DNA from: AV69 sp963742315
Lineage (GTDB): Bacteria; Verrucomicrobiota; Verrucomicrobiia; Chthoniobacterales; UBA10450
DNA length: 64,000 nucleotides
Assembly: GCA_963742315.1 (NCBI GenBank)
Contig: CAVULE010000001.1
Location: 1-64,000, forward strand
Reading direction: 5' to 3'
The translations under genes and the position numbers were made by a program. The notes under the pieces are model-generated. The model worked only from the letters and a program-made list of their open reading frames with translations. It did no database searches and was not told where the DNA came from. Positions 28,280 through 37,283 of this stretch are shown here, in pieces (the stretch's first letter is position 1; each line of letters begins with the position of its first letter).

Positions 28280-30811
28280 TTAGTAGTCCACATCCAGCAT
28301 CTTCTCGACGCTCAGTGCTTCGATACTCCTCTGTGCCTCCTCACTAAGGTTGGAATCGCCTAGCTTGACGGTAACCTTGTCAATCTTACCGGTGAACTTA
28401 TTATCGCCTTCCTTGTAGTCGTCGGTCACAACTGTGTATAGGTTCTCGCCCACGTCCGTGGTTTCCGCACCAAACGCGTTCGGGTGCGTGTGCTCGATCC
28501 GCCCTTGCGCGACCTTTTCGCCGTTGACCGAGATCAAACCCGTCCCGCCCGCGCCGGGCTTACCTCCGTCGTAAGCAAAGTCGAAGCGGAGCGTCACTCG
28601 CCCGGCCGGCAGGCGAGCAGGGCCAGCTATCGTGTAAATCTCGCGAGCGAGATAGTTGTAAGCGAACTTGGGCTTGTCGTCCTTGAAGTAGAGGCTCCAG
28701 CCGCCCATTTTCCCACCTTGGGCGAGGATTACCCCCTCGGCACCGGCCTCCGGCACTTCGATGTCGGCCGTGATGGCAAAGGAGCGATTCTTGACGTTGA
28801 TGAAGGCATTCTCGCCCAACCCCTGCATGCCCGGATAGACCGTCAACTCGGTGCGACCTTCCATCAGATCCGGACGGCCAGCCAAAGCGGGGTTGAAACG
28901 CTCGAAGGCGCGGTCGTCAAGCGGCAAGACGTGGTACTTTACGGCCTCCTCCAGGAAGACTCCCTTTAGCTTCTCAAGCTTGTCGGGGTATTTCGAGGCT
29001 AGGTCATGCGCGCAACTGAAATCTTTGTCTACGTTGTAAAGCTCCCACTTATCGTTCTCGAAAGTAGCCCGCGGCTTTGGCTCCCACGGCGGCCGGTGCA
29101 CCGTGGTAGCGAACCAGCCATCCTGGTAGATGCCGCGATTACCTGCCATCTCGAAGTATTGGGTGTGTCGGCGCGTCGGCGCTTGGGCATCATTAAAGGT
29201 GTAGAGCATGCTCACACCCTGGATGGGTTGCTGGGGGACGCCATGCACGACCCCGGGCTCGGGCAATCCAGCTGCCTCCAATACCGTCGGAGCAATGTCG
29301 ATGATGTGATGCCACTGCGTGCGCAGACCACCTTTCTCTTTGATGCCTTTGGGCCAATTAACCACCATCGACTGGCAAACGCCGCCGTAGGAGGCGACTT
29401 GATGGCCCCAACCAAATGGTGTGGCACCGGCGAAGGCCCAGCCATTGGGATATAAAATATGAGATTTGGGCCCGCCGAATTCGTCCAAATGCTTCAGCGC
29501 AATGTCGAGGGGCTCTGGTAACGCGTTGAAGACAGACATTTCATTGAAGGCACCATTGGGGCCGCCCTGGAAAACCGAACCATTGTCGCCCGTGACGTAG
29601 AAGATCAGCGTGTTATCCATTGCGCCGAGGTTCTCGATCTCCTTCAGGAACCGTCCGATTTCGTAGTCCGTGATTTCGGCAAACGCGGCATAGATTTCCA
29701 TGTACCGGGCAAAGACTTTCTTCTCGTCGGCCGTTAACTGGTCCCATTCCTGAATCCCCGGCGGCTTAGGCGCTAACTCGGTACCTGGAGGCACGACGCC
29801 TAGCTTGATCTGGCGTTCGAGTGTTTCCTTCCGCACCTGGTCCCAGCCTTGGTCGAACTTGCCCTTGTACCGATCGCGCCAGCTGTCCGGCACCTGGAAC
29901 GGACCGTGCGTACCAATTGCGGAGTAGTAAACGAAGAATGGCTTGTCAGGCGCGAGCGACCGCTGAGATCGCAACCAGGTGATGGCCTTATCGGTGATGT
30001 CGGTGCTGGCGTAGTAGTTCGGATTATGCGGCGGATCCACCCGAGTCATGTTGTCGTAAATGACCGGATGAAAGAGATCCGCCTCGCCGGACATGAAACC
30101 ATAGAACCTCTCAAAGCCGCTATGCACCGGCCAGCGGTCGAACGGTCCGACAGGGCTGAGTTCCCAAGGCCCCAGCTCGTGACACTTGCCGAACATGGCG
30201 GTGTTATAGCCGTTGAGCCGCAGGATCTCGGGCAGCGTCGTGATGCTGCTGGGACGCATCCCGGTGTTCCCCGGGAAAGCCGTGGCAATCTCCCCGATCG
30301 TGCCAAAGTTGCAGCTGTGGCTATTGCGGCCAGTAATCAGCGCGATGCGGGAGGGCGAACACAACGGGGGGAGTTTGAGATTGTTGTAGCGAAGTCCAGT
30401 CTGCGCCAGGCGGTCCAGCGTCGGCATCTGGATCGGCCCGCCGAAAGTTGATGGGTCACCGAAGCCAAAGTTGTCGAGAAGGATGATCACCACATTGGGC
30501 GCACCTTTCGGCGCCTTCACCTCGAACCGCGGCGGCGGTGTGGCCTTGCGGGCATCAAGTTCCGTGATTACTGGTGGCTTTGGCTCCGGAACCGGCAGCA
30601 CGGTCCGATCGATGCCACTGGAATCAGTTGCGCCGATTGCCGTATCTTGTTGTTCGACCACGCTTGTCAGTGCAACGGCCGCGGCCGTGATCGCGAGCCG
30701 AAAGGTCAGCACGAGGTTTCGTGTACGTGTGGTTTTCAGAAGTGTGTTTTTCTTCGGATTACGCTCATCTCTCACCCCCGATGTCGATGTCACACCTTCG
30801 GCCCTATCCAA
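28280..30811 (-). CDS. Large secreted arylsulfatase
   Basis: Up to 843 residues; the first codon at 30811 is TTG, and a GTG at 30775 is an alternative start. A membrane or signal segment (LAITAAAVALTSVV) is followed by a Pro-rich linker. The FGly motif CSPSR is at about Cys151, followed by IALITGRNSH. The first metal site reads LLDNFGFG, with Asn for the second Asp. Late motifs include FYVTGDNGSVFQGG. The C-terminal beta-sandwich domain starts near residue 640 and resembles that of the sulfatase at 19645-22044. It is flanked by a direct repeat of the tail of the neighbouring outer-membrane gene. Confidence 0.92.
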   Translation of the reverse strand: MDRAEGVTSTSGVRDERNPKKNTLLKTTRTRNLVLTFRLAITAAAVALTSVVEQQDTAIGATDSSGIDRTVLPVPEPKPPVITELDARKATPPPRFEVKAPKGAPNVVIILLDNFGFGDPSTFGGPIQMPTLDRLAQTGLRYNNLKLPPLCSPSRIALITGRNSHSCNFGTIGEIATAFPGNTGMRPSSITTLPEILRLNGYNTAMFGKCHELGPWELSPVGPFDRWPVHSGFERFYGFMSGEADLFHPVIYDNMTRVDPPHNPNYYASTDITDKAITWLRSQRSLAPDKPFFVYYSAIGTHGPFQVPDSWRDRYKGKFDQGWDQVRKETLERQIKLGVVPPGTELAPKPPGIQEWDQLTADEKKVFARYMEIYAAFAEITDYEIGRFLKEIENLGAMDNTLIFYVTGDNGSVFQGGPNGAFNEMSVFNALPEPLDIALKHLDEFGGPKSHILYPNGWAFAGATPFGWGHQVASYGGVCQSMVVNWPKGIKEKGGLRTQWHHIIDIAPTVLEAAGLPEPGVVHGVPQQPIQGVSMLYTFNDAQAPTRRHTQYFEMAGNRGIYQDGWFATTVHRPPWEPKPRATFENDKWELYNVDKDFSCAHDLASKYPDKLEKLKGVFLEEAVKYHVLPLDDRAFERFNPALAGRPDLMEGRTELTVYPGMQGLGENAFINVKNRSFAITADIEVPEAGAEGVILAQGGKMGGWSLYFKDDKPKFAYNYLAREIYTIAGPARLPAGRVTLRFDFAYDGGKPGAGGTGLISVNGEKVAQGRIEHTHPNAFGAETTDVGENLYTVVTDDYKEGDNKFTGKIDKVTVKLGDSNLSEEAQRSIEALSVEKMLDVDY

Positions 30812-30829
30812 TTGCTCAAGGGAAGTAGG

Positions 30830-31758
30830 CTAAAAATTCACTCCGCCTTGGACGAGTGGGCCGTTCAACTCTGTCTTGTTAGTAAAACCAGCGGAGATAT
30901 AATCGTATTTGAGGTAGCGCCAGCCGACCTGCGTCCAGAACCATCGGCTAAGTTGAACTTCGAGGCCGCCTTGTATCTGGTAGCTCCAGTCCTCGCTTGA
31001 TCTCGGCTTTTTCACTAGCGTGCGTCCCTGTCGCTCTAGCTCAAAGGCCGAGCCAGAGTTGGCGTCAAATCCACCGACATCACCTTCCGCGTAAAGCGAT
31101 GTAGCTTTCCAAATCTTCACTTTCCCACGGGCCCCGACCACGGGATCGACCCAATCGGTCGAACCCGAAAAGTCCAACTTGTTGCGGATTCCCAGTAGTT
31201 GACGAAGGATGACCAGACGCGCATCGCCGTTATTGAAAATGCTGAGATCGCCTGCCTGATAGTTATAGCGCGCGCCGGCGAAGAGAGAGAGAGCGCAGCC
31301 TTATTGCAATTGATCAATCGATAACCAAGAAATCCTTCTGCAAACCCGGTTTTGAGGTGGAGATTGGCGGTGGTAAAGAGTAAACCAGGTAGCGTAGCAG
31401 AAGAACCCACCTCCAGGTACTGGCCATCTCCGAAGAATTCCCACCGTTGATAACGAATGTCAATCGAAAGCACAATGGGAACGTGAGTCAGATGGTTGAA
31501 AATCTGGTCGACGCCGACGTCGGATGAGGTAACGACTCCCTTTACTCCACTATCGCCGGACACACCGGCCAACCACCCAGGAACACCGATCCGGATTTCG
31601 AGCGTCGGAGGCGTTTCACACCAGGGCTGTGGTGGTGGAGGCGCTTCGGTTTTGTAGTCGTAGCTCTCAGTGCCGGCTAGAGTAATCGAGGCCGAGAGGA
31701 AAATGCTCCCGAGGAAGCACCGGGAAACGAATCGATTGGTCAACCGTAATTTATCCAT
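30830..31758 (-). pseudogene. Outer-membrane beta-barrel protein, off-frame at a CT dinucleotide run
   Basis: Opens with MDKLRLTNRFVSRCFLGSIF and a signal peptide ending at about SITLA; the mature part opens GTESYDYKTEAPPPPQPW. Near 31280 the coding strand holds six CT repeats. With five, the frame joins LSLFAGARYNYQAGDLSIFN and runs to GPLVQGGVNF and TAG at 30830-30832. The length is off by exactly two bases, as expected for one CT unit. The protein would be about 308 residues, with an alternating-strand barrel pattern and a terminal Phe, typical for BAM substrates. It may be switched on and off by slippage, or simply be broken. Confidence 0.75.
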
Positions 31759-31997
31759 AGCGTTGTAGAAGTTTTGCAGAAGCTAGAAGATCGCAGGCTC
31801 AACTGCCATCTCATTCTGCGCATTAGCACGCCGCTGTTTTTCAAGGCGATTCGTAGCTACATTCCTTTACAGACCAAATAGGCCGGTCACTTCGGATGAA
31901 TCTGCGTGATCTTCGTTCCCTGTAAGCCAATTCCAGCCATCAACCCTTTTTGGCTAAATATAAACGCGTAAACTCCTTTGCGGAGCGTCGTACGCCT

Positions 31998-33476
31998 TCA
32001 AAACGCTTCCTCCGGTTCCTTTACATTGCGCGCGCGATCTTCGAACCGGGTAAATTCTTTCAAAAAGGTGAGGGGAATTTCACCCACCGGCCCGTTGCGT
32101 TGTTTGGCAATGATCAGTTCCGCTTCGCCCTCCTTCTCTGCCCGCGCTTCCTCGTCTTCCTCGTAAATCTCAGGACGCACCAGCAAGCCCACTAAATCGG
32201 CGTCCTGCTCAATCGATCCGGACTCGCGCAAATCGCTCAGTCGCGGTTTTCCTCCGGAACGCGCTTCGGGTTGCCGATTTAATTGGGCGACGACGATGAC
32301 GGGAATGTTTAGTTCCTTCGCCAGCGCTTTTAGTCCGGCGGAGATTTCGGAAATCTCGAGCTGCCGGTTTTCCTTGGCCCGGCGCGTGGCCGATCGCAGG
32401 AGCTGTAAGTAATCAATCAGGACCAACTCGATGTCTTGCTGCGCCTTCAGGCGACGCGCCTTGGCTCGCAACTCCAGAATTTCCAGCGATGGACTGTCAT
32501 CGATAAAAATTTTTGCTTCCGCCAGTTTCGAAGCGGCGGCGGTCAGGCTGGGAAAGTCGCGTTCCCCAAGGAAGCCATCGCGCACCCGCTGCAAATTGAC
32601 GCGCGCGCGGGAGCAGAGCATGCGTTGAACAAGCTGCTGGCTGCTCATCTCCAGGCTGAAGACTGCGACCGGTTTTTTTTGATTCACCGCGACATGTTCC
32701 GCCACGTTCATCGCGAGGGCGGTTTTTCCCATGCTCGGCCGGCCGGCAATAACAATCATTTCAGCCGCGTGTAATCCGCTGGTCAGTCGATCCAATTCGA
32801 TGAAGCCAGTCGATAGCCCGGTAATGCCACCACGCCGCTCCCAAAGTTTTTCGATGGATTCGAGCGCACCCATCACTTGTTCCTTCATGGTCAGGAGCTG
32901 GCCCCTGAAACGATCGTCGCCGACCTTGAAAATATTGTGTTCTACCTCATCCAGAAGCGGCCCCACTTCGCCTTGTTCCTCGTAAGCGCGACGTACGCCT
33001 TCGGTGCAGGTGATGATGATCTGGCGGAGAACATATTTGTCGCGGACGATCTCAAGGTAGTAATCGATATTCGCTGCTGTCGGGACGAAGGTGAACAGGC
33101 TGGTCACGAACGAGGCGCCCCCGATTGTTTCGAGGACATTTTGGTCGCGCAACGTCTGGGTAAAAGTAATGAGATCGATCGCCTGGCCCGCGCTCCATTG
33201 TTGCACCAGGACCTGAAAGACCGTTTGATGCGCCGGAATGTAAAAGTATTCCTCTTTGATTTTTTCGACGCATTCCGGGATGACGTCCTGCGGCGCGATC
33301 AACATCGAGCCGAGCACGCCCTGCTCGGCTTCGACACTATGAGGCGGGGCGCGGTGAATATCCTGTGCCGAACTCTGAAAAACTCTCCCGCCACTCTGCT
33401 GCGCCAAGCCTCGGTCAGCGCCATTTCCCGCTGTCTTACGAGGCTTCTCAGGACTACTTCCCTGAGAGCTCGGCAT
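31998..33476 (-). CDS. dnaB: Replicative DNA helicase DnaB
   Basis: A 492-residue hexameric helicase of the replication fork. The N-terminal domain (about 44-150) begins PPHSVEAEQGVLGSMLIAPQ. The RecA-like domain carries Walker A GRPSMGKT (about 245-252), Walker B in ELVLIDYLQLL, and the QLNRQPEAR segment that follows DnaB motif 4. Length is normal, with a poorly conserved N-terminal tail of about 40 residues. The start directly follows the rplI stop (TAAATG), so the two are co-transcribed, a known pairing. No intein is seen. Confidence 0.97.
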   Translation of the reverse strand: MPSSQGSSPEKPRKTAGNGADRGLAQQSGGRVFQSSAQDIHRAPPHSVEAEQGVLGSMLIAPQDVIPECVEKIKEEYFYIPAHQTVFQVLVQQWSAGQAIDLITFTQTLRDQNVLETIGGASFVTSLFTFVPTAANIDYYLEIVRDKYVLRQIIITCTEGVRRAYEEQGEVGPLLDEVEHNIFKVGDDRFRGQLLTMKEQVMGALESIEKLWERRGGITGLSTGFIELDRLTSGLHAAEMIVIAGRPSMGKTALAMNVAEHVAVNQKKPVAVFSLEMSSQQLVQRMLCSRARVNLQRVRDGFLGERDFPSLTAAASKLAEAKIFIDDSPSLEILELRAKARRLKAQQDIELVLIDYLQLLRSATRRAKENRQLEISEISAGLKALAKELNIPVIVVAQLNRQPEARSGGKPRLSDLRESGSIEQDADLVGLLVRPEIYEEDEEARAEKEGEAELIIAKQRNGPVGEIPLTFLKEFTRFEDRARNVKEPEEAF

Positions 33477-34013
33477 TTATTTGCGTCTTCGGAATAATCC
33501 TCGTTTCGGAGCAGACTCGGCCGATTCGGCCGGTTCCACCGCTTTGGCCTGCTCCTCATGCGCTGATTTAACTTCAAATTTAAGATTCACGGTCACGTCG
33601 TGGTGCAACTTGATCGCTACTTCGTGTTCACCGGTGGTCTTGATCGGATGTTCGAGATGAATCTTATGACGATCGATTTCATCGCCGATCTCATTCTTCA
33701 ATCGCGTCACGATGTCCTGCGCCGTGATCGAACCGAACGCTTTCCCGGTCTCGCCAGTTTCGAGTTTAAACGTCACCCGCAATTTATTGATCCGGCGCGC
33801 CAGCTCTTCGGCCTCATTCAACTCGCGGGCTTCGCGTTCGGCCCGTTTCTTTTTCAAATTCTCGAGCTGGCGCAGGCTCGCGGGCGTCACCTCATGGGCC
33901 TTGCCGTGAGGCAAAAGATAATTTCTGGCATAACCGCGCCGCACTTGCACAATGTCCGCCTCCGCTCCCAGGCCCGGGACATTGTCAGTCAAAATGATTT
34001 CAGTTGAAGGCAT
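33477..34013 (-). CDS. rplI: 50S ribosomal protein bL9
   Basis: A 178-residue protein of the large ribosomal subunit. The N-terminal domain is clear (VPGLGAEADIVQVRRGYARN, then YLLPHGKA), followed by the long connecting helix (ENLKKKRAEREARELNEAEE) and the C-terminal domain (GKAFGSITAQDI). It carries an extra C-terminal tail of about 28 residues rich in Ala, Glu and Arg compared with the usual 150. It is directly followed by dnaB without a gap. Confidence 0.97.
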   Translation of the reverse strand: MPSTEIILTDNVPGLGAEADIVQVRRGYARNYLLPHGKAHEVTPASLRQLENLKKKRAEREARELNEAEELARRINKLRVTFKLETGETGKAFGSITAQDIVTRLKNEIGDEIDRHKIHLEHPIKTTGEHEVAIKLHHDVTVNLKFEVKSAHEEQAKAVEPAESAESAPKRGLFRRRK

Positions 34014-34152
34014 GATGAAAACTGCGGATTTTTTTCGAACGCGGGAGCAGGATTATAGGATCGGCAGAGTCGGTGTCAATTGATTCAGCAAATTTCATCG
34101 CGGCTGCCGAGAGCTGATCAACAATCAGCGTTCAACTTGAAGCTCCGCGTCT

Positions 34153-34265
34153 GTCATCCCGAACCGCGCAGACGGTGAGGGACCTCCCGAGCGGTCGGCG
34201 ATCACGCAAACTGTTTGTGTGATCCATTACCTGGTATGAGGTCCCTCGCTTGCGCTCGGGATGAC
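34153..34265. repeat. Palindromic GTCATCCCGA element
   Basis: 113 bp, from GTCATCCCGAACCGCGCAGA to GCTTGCGCTCGGGATGAC, with complementary ends and inner arms (GAGGGACCT and AGGTCCCTC). Same family as the element at 1061-1146. It lies between sufT and rplI. Confidence 0.8.
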
Positions 34266-34307
34266 GGACTTCCCCAGGAGGCGCGACCGGGTGGGAAGAT
34301 CTTTCCC

Positions 34308-34862
34308 TTAGATCATTCCGAGCTTCATCCGGCCCGCTTCGCTGATCATATTCTGGTTCCATGGCGGATCCCAAACCAGCTGAACATCCGCTTCGTCCAC
34401 GCCATCGATCGTCAAAATCTTGCTTTGGGCGTCGTGGGCGATGGCCGGTCCCATTCCGCAACCCGGCGCGGTCAGAGTCATCTTCACATCTACGCGCGTG
34501 CTGCCGTCCTCTTTCTTCGTCAGCTTGCAATCGTAAACCAATCCCAGATCGACAATGTTCACCGGAATTTCCGGGTCATAACATTGGCGCAACTGATTCC
34601 AAACATCTTCTTCGGAAACCTCGCCATCTTTCGCTCCGTTCGCGGATGCTGTTGGCTGCGATTCGCTCTTCTCTAATCCAAGGGCGTCGCCATCTTTTTC
34701 CGTGATCCGGGACAAACCGAAGTTCGTCGCGATGGTGTAACTCCCGCCCAACGATTGCGTGATCACGCCGGGCGTTCCGGCCGGGATCGTGATCTTCGTT
34801 CCCGCCGGGATTTGAATCGCTTCGACGTCGCGGCTAGTGCTGAATTCGGTGTTCTCGTACAT
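34308..34862 (-). CDS. sufT: Fe-S cluster assembly protein SufT
   Basis: A 184-residue protein. The C-terminal half is a MIP18/DUF59 domain (DPEIPVNIVDLGLVYDC, MTLTAPGCGMGPAIAHD, VDEADVQLVWDPPW) with the conserved Cys used in iron-sulfur maturation. The N-terminal 75 residues (VEAIQIPAGTKITIPAGTPG ... GGSYTIATNFGLSRI) are the extension that marks SufT. It has no suf neighbours here and seems to be a single gene between the E2 gene and rplI. Confidence 0.9.
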   Translation of the reverse strand: MYENTEFSTSRDVEAIQIPAGTKITIPAGTPGVITQSLGGSYTIATNFGLSRITEKDGDALGLEKSESQPTASANGAKDGEVSEEDVWNQLRQCYDPEIPVNIVDLGLVYDCKLTKKEDGSTRVDVKMTLTAPGCGMGPAIAHDAQSKILTIDGVDEADVQLVWDPPWNQNMISEAGRMKLGMI

Positions 34863-34939
34863 ATTTAATCCTCACGACTACCTTAATTGTGGTCGGCTTC
34901 GTTGTCGGTGCAAATTTTACCACCGCATCGCAAATGAAT

Positions 34940-35056
34940 CTGGGTAGCGCACGCGTCTCGCGTGCTGGCAAAGCGTCCCGCTTTCGCGGACTTTTCTCGG
35001 GAAGACTGTTTCGGCGAGACGCCGAAACCAACGCGCGAGACGCGCGCGCTACCCAG
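34940..35056. repeat. 117-bp element with 22-bp terminal inverted repeats
   Basis: Left end CTGGGTAGCGCACGCGTCTC, right end its reverse complement with one mismatch over 22 bases. It contains an inner hairpin at 35009-35029 (GTTTCGGCG, loop AGA, CGCCGAAAC). Non-coding and MITE-like. It lies between the E2 stop and sufT. Confidence 0.75.
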
Positions 35057-35063
35057 AGGGAAA

Positions 35064-36284
35064 TCAGAGCTGCGTGGGCTCTTCCAGCAGCTCGATCACG
35101 CGCTTCAGTAATCGACCCGCCCCGCCGCCGTCGAGGCTGCGATGATCGAAACTAAGCGTAATTTGCGCCTCGGTCACTGGAATGAATTCTGATTTCGATT
35201 CATCCCAGCGCGGTGTTTTTTTGCCGACGCCAAGACCAAGAATCATGGTCTGATCGGGCAGGGGGATCGGCGTGCCCCATTCAACTCCGAAGGTACCGAA
35301 GTTCGAGACCGCTGCGATTCCGCCGCTCTGCATCTCTGGGGAAATGCGACGAGCGCGCCCGAGTGAAATTAATTCTTGGTACTTCGTCGTTAGATCAGCG
35401 AGCGACGCTTTATCGGCCTTGCGGATGATTGGCACAATGATTCCATCCTGCGCTTCAATTGCGAGACCGATGTCGATCGCGTTCGATTGTAAGACGCGGG
35501 CGCCGACCAGTTTCGCGGCCGCGGTGGGACTTTCCGCAAGCGCCAGCGCGAGTGCGCGCAAGGCATAAAGCGCCGGACCAGGCTTTGGGTCGCGCTGTCT
35601 ACGATCCGTTAGGACAGGATCGAGATTCACCGACGACCCGATCGTCGCCAGTGGCCGGGACCAGCTGCGTCGCATCGCATCCGCGACTCCCGTGCGGATG
35701 GCGGAGGCATCGCTCGTGGTCTGCGATTCCATCTGGCGCAAATAATTCTCCAAATCTTTAATCGTGACGCGATTGCCGCTGCCTGTTCCTGCAATACCAG
35801 CGAGATCCGCGTTGGTTAATTGCAACTCCGCCATTCGGGCACGAACGCGCGGCGACAAAAACCCTGCCCCTTTTGCGGCAGCGGGAACGGGCAATCCGTC
35901 AGTCAGAACTTTAGCTCTGGCGCCATTGCTCTTAGTTTTTTCGGCCTTTACTGTTTCTTCGTTCCGTCCAGGAATCTCCTCGGTCATTTCGCGCTGCACC
36001 TCGGGAGCCGGTGCTTGTTTGGCGAATCGGGCCGCATCTTTTTCGCTCGCTTCGATGTAACCGAGCACCGCGCCGATCGGATATGTTTCCTTGACCTGGG
36101 CGTCGATCTTGGCGATCTCGCCCGCGCACGGTGTCGTCACGCCCATCACCGCCTTGTTGGTTTCGACTTCGATGATTTCCTGATCGGCGGCAACTTTTTC
36201 GCCTGGCTCTACGTTGATCGAGACAATCGTCGCTTCGGCGATCGATTCGCCGAGCTGGGGCATGATGATGGGAACTTGGGGCAT
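35064..36284 (-). CDS. 2-oxoacid dehydrogenase E2, dihydrolipoamide acyltransferase
   Basis: A 406-residue protein that transfers the acyl group to CoA in the pyruvate (or branched-chain 2-oxoacid) dehydrogenase complex. Start 36284 opens the lipoyl domain (MPQVPIIMPQLGESIAEATI). The lipoylated Lys lies in EVETNKAVMGV, with Asn for the more usual Asp. A peripheral E1/E3-binding domain follows (FLSPRVRARMAELQL), then the catalytic domain with SFDHRSLDGGGAG. It lies 28 bases after E1beta. No E3 gene is nearby. Confidence 0.92.
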   Translation of the reverse strand: MPQVPIIMPQLGESIAEATIVSINVEPGEKVAADQEIIEVETNKAVMGVTTPCAGEIAKIDAQVKETYPIGAVLGYIEASEKDAARFAKQAPAPEVQREMTEEIPGRNEETVKAEKTKSNGARAKVLTDGLPVPAAAKGAGFLSPRVRARMAELQLTNADLAGIAGTGSGNRVTIKDLENYLRQMESQTTSDASAIRTGVADAMRRSWSRPLATIGSSVNLDPVLTDRRQRDPKPGPALYALRALALALAESPTAAAKLVGARVLQSNAIDIGLAIEAQDGIIVPIIRKADKASLADLTTKYQELISLGRARRISPEMQSGGIAAVSNFGTFGVEWGTPIPLPDQTMILGLGVGKKTPRWDESKSEFIPVTEAQITLSFDHRSLDGGGAGRLLKRVIELLEEPTQL

Positions 36285-36312
36285 GGTAGTCAGGAAAACA
36301 TTGCTTCTGATT

Positions 36313-37281
36313 TCATTCGCGTAAGAGTTGCCGCGCTTTCGCGGCAATCACTTTGCTACTCGGCCGGTGCGTTGACCATAGATTTGGATGATAAGGAATG
36401 GGAGTATCCTTGGCGTTAACTCGCGCAGGCGCGGCATCGAGCAAATGGAAACCTTCGGTAGAGACGCGCGCGATGACTTCGGCGGTCACGCCACCCCAGG
36501 GGAAAGATTCGCCGACCGCCAAGAGCCGGCCGGTTCTGGCGACGGAAGCCAGCACAGTGGCGGTATCGAGTGGTTTCACCGTGCGCAGATCGACTACTTC
36601 GATTTCGAATCCCTCTTTCGCAATCTCCTCAGCCGCGCTTAAAGATTCGTGTAACATCGCGCTGTAGCTAACGATTGTTAGATCGCGTCCGGTCCGCGCG
36701 ATTCGAGCTCTGCCAACTGGCATTCCGTCGTTCGGCAAACTGTCGGCCTTGAGATGGTAGTAAAGGTATTTGTGCTCGCAGTAAACCACCGGGTCATCAA
36801 TCGCGACCGCGTCGATTAGCATGGTGTAAGCATCTTCCACCGTCGCCGGGGTCATCACGATCAATCCCGGATAGTGCGCATAAAGGGATTCCATCGATTG
36901 CGAATGAAACGGCCCGCTCCCCTTGGTGCCGCCGGAGGGCAACCGCACCGTGATTGGAACCGGAATATTAGTGCGCCAGTAATGCGTCCCGGCGTTGTTG
37001 AGAATTTGATTCAGAGCGATGCTGGAAAAATCGGCGAACTGCATTTCCACAATTGGGCGCATGCCTTCGAGTGCGGCGCCGATGGCAGTGCCAACCATGG
37101 CGTCTTCACTAATCGGCGTGTTTAAGACGCGGCCGGGAAATTCCTTGGCCAGTCCTTTGGTGGCCTTGAACGCGCCACCGAAGCCCCCGCCCACATCCTG
37201 CCCGTAAATGAAAACGCGTTTGTCATCGCGCAAAAGCTTCGCCTGCGCTTCGCGGATGGCCTCAAGATAGGTGATGCTCAT
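36313..37281 (-). CDS. 2-oxoacid dehydrogenase E1 beta subunit
   Basis: A 322-residue transketolase-like subunit. Hallmarks are YGQDVGGGFGGAFKATKGLA, NTPISEDAMVGTAIGAALEG, the MQFADFSSIALNQILNNAGT segment and a C-terminal VKPLDTATVLASVARTGRLL region. It begins 2 bases after the E1alpha stop and pairs with it to decarboxylate a 2-oxoacid with thiamine diphosphate. Pyruvate is the likely substrate, but branched-chain acids cannot be excluded from sequence alone. Confidence 0.92.
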   Translation of the reverse strand: MSITYLEAIREAQAKLLRDDKRVFIYGQDVGGGFGGAFKATKGLAKEFPGRVLNTPISEDAMVGTAIGAALEGMRPIVEMQFADFSSIALNQILNNAGTHYWRTNIPVPITVRLPSGGTKGSGPFHSQSMESLYAHYPGLIVMTPATVEDAYTMLIDAVAIDDPVVYCEHKYLYYHLKADSLPNDGMPVGRARIARTGRDLTIVSYSAMLHESLSAAEEIAKEGFEIEVVDLRTVKPLDTATVLASVARTGRLLAVGESFPWGGVTAEVIARVSTEGFHLLDAAPARVNAKDTPIPYHPNLWSTHRPSSKVIAAKARQLLRE

Positions 37282-37283
37282 GG

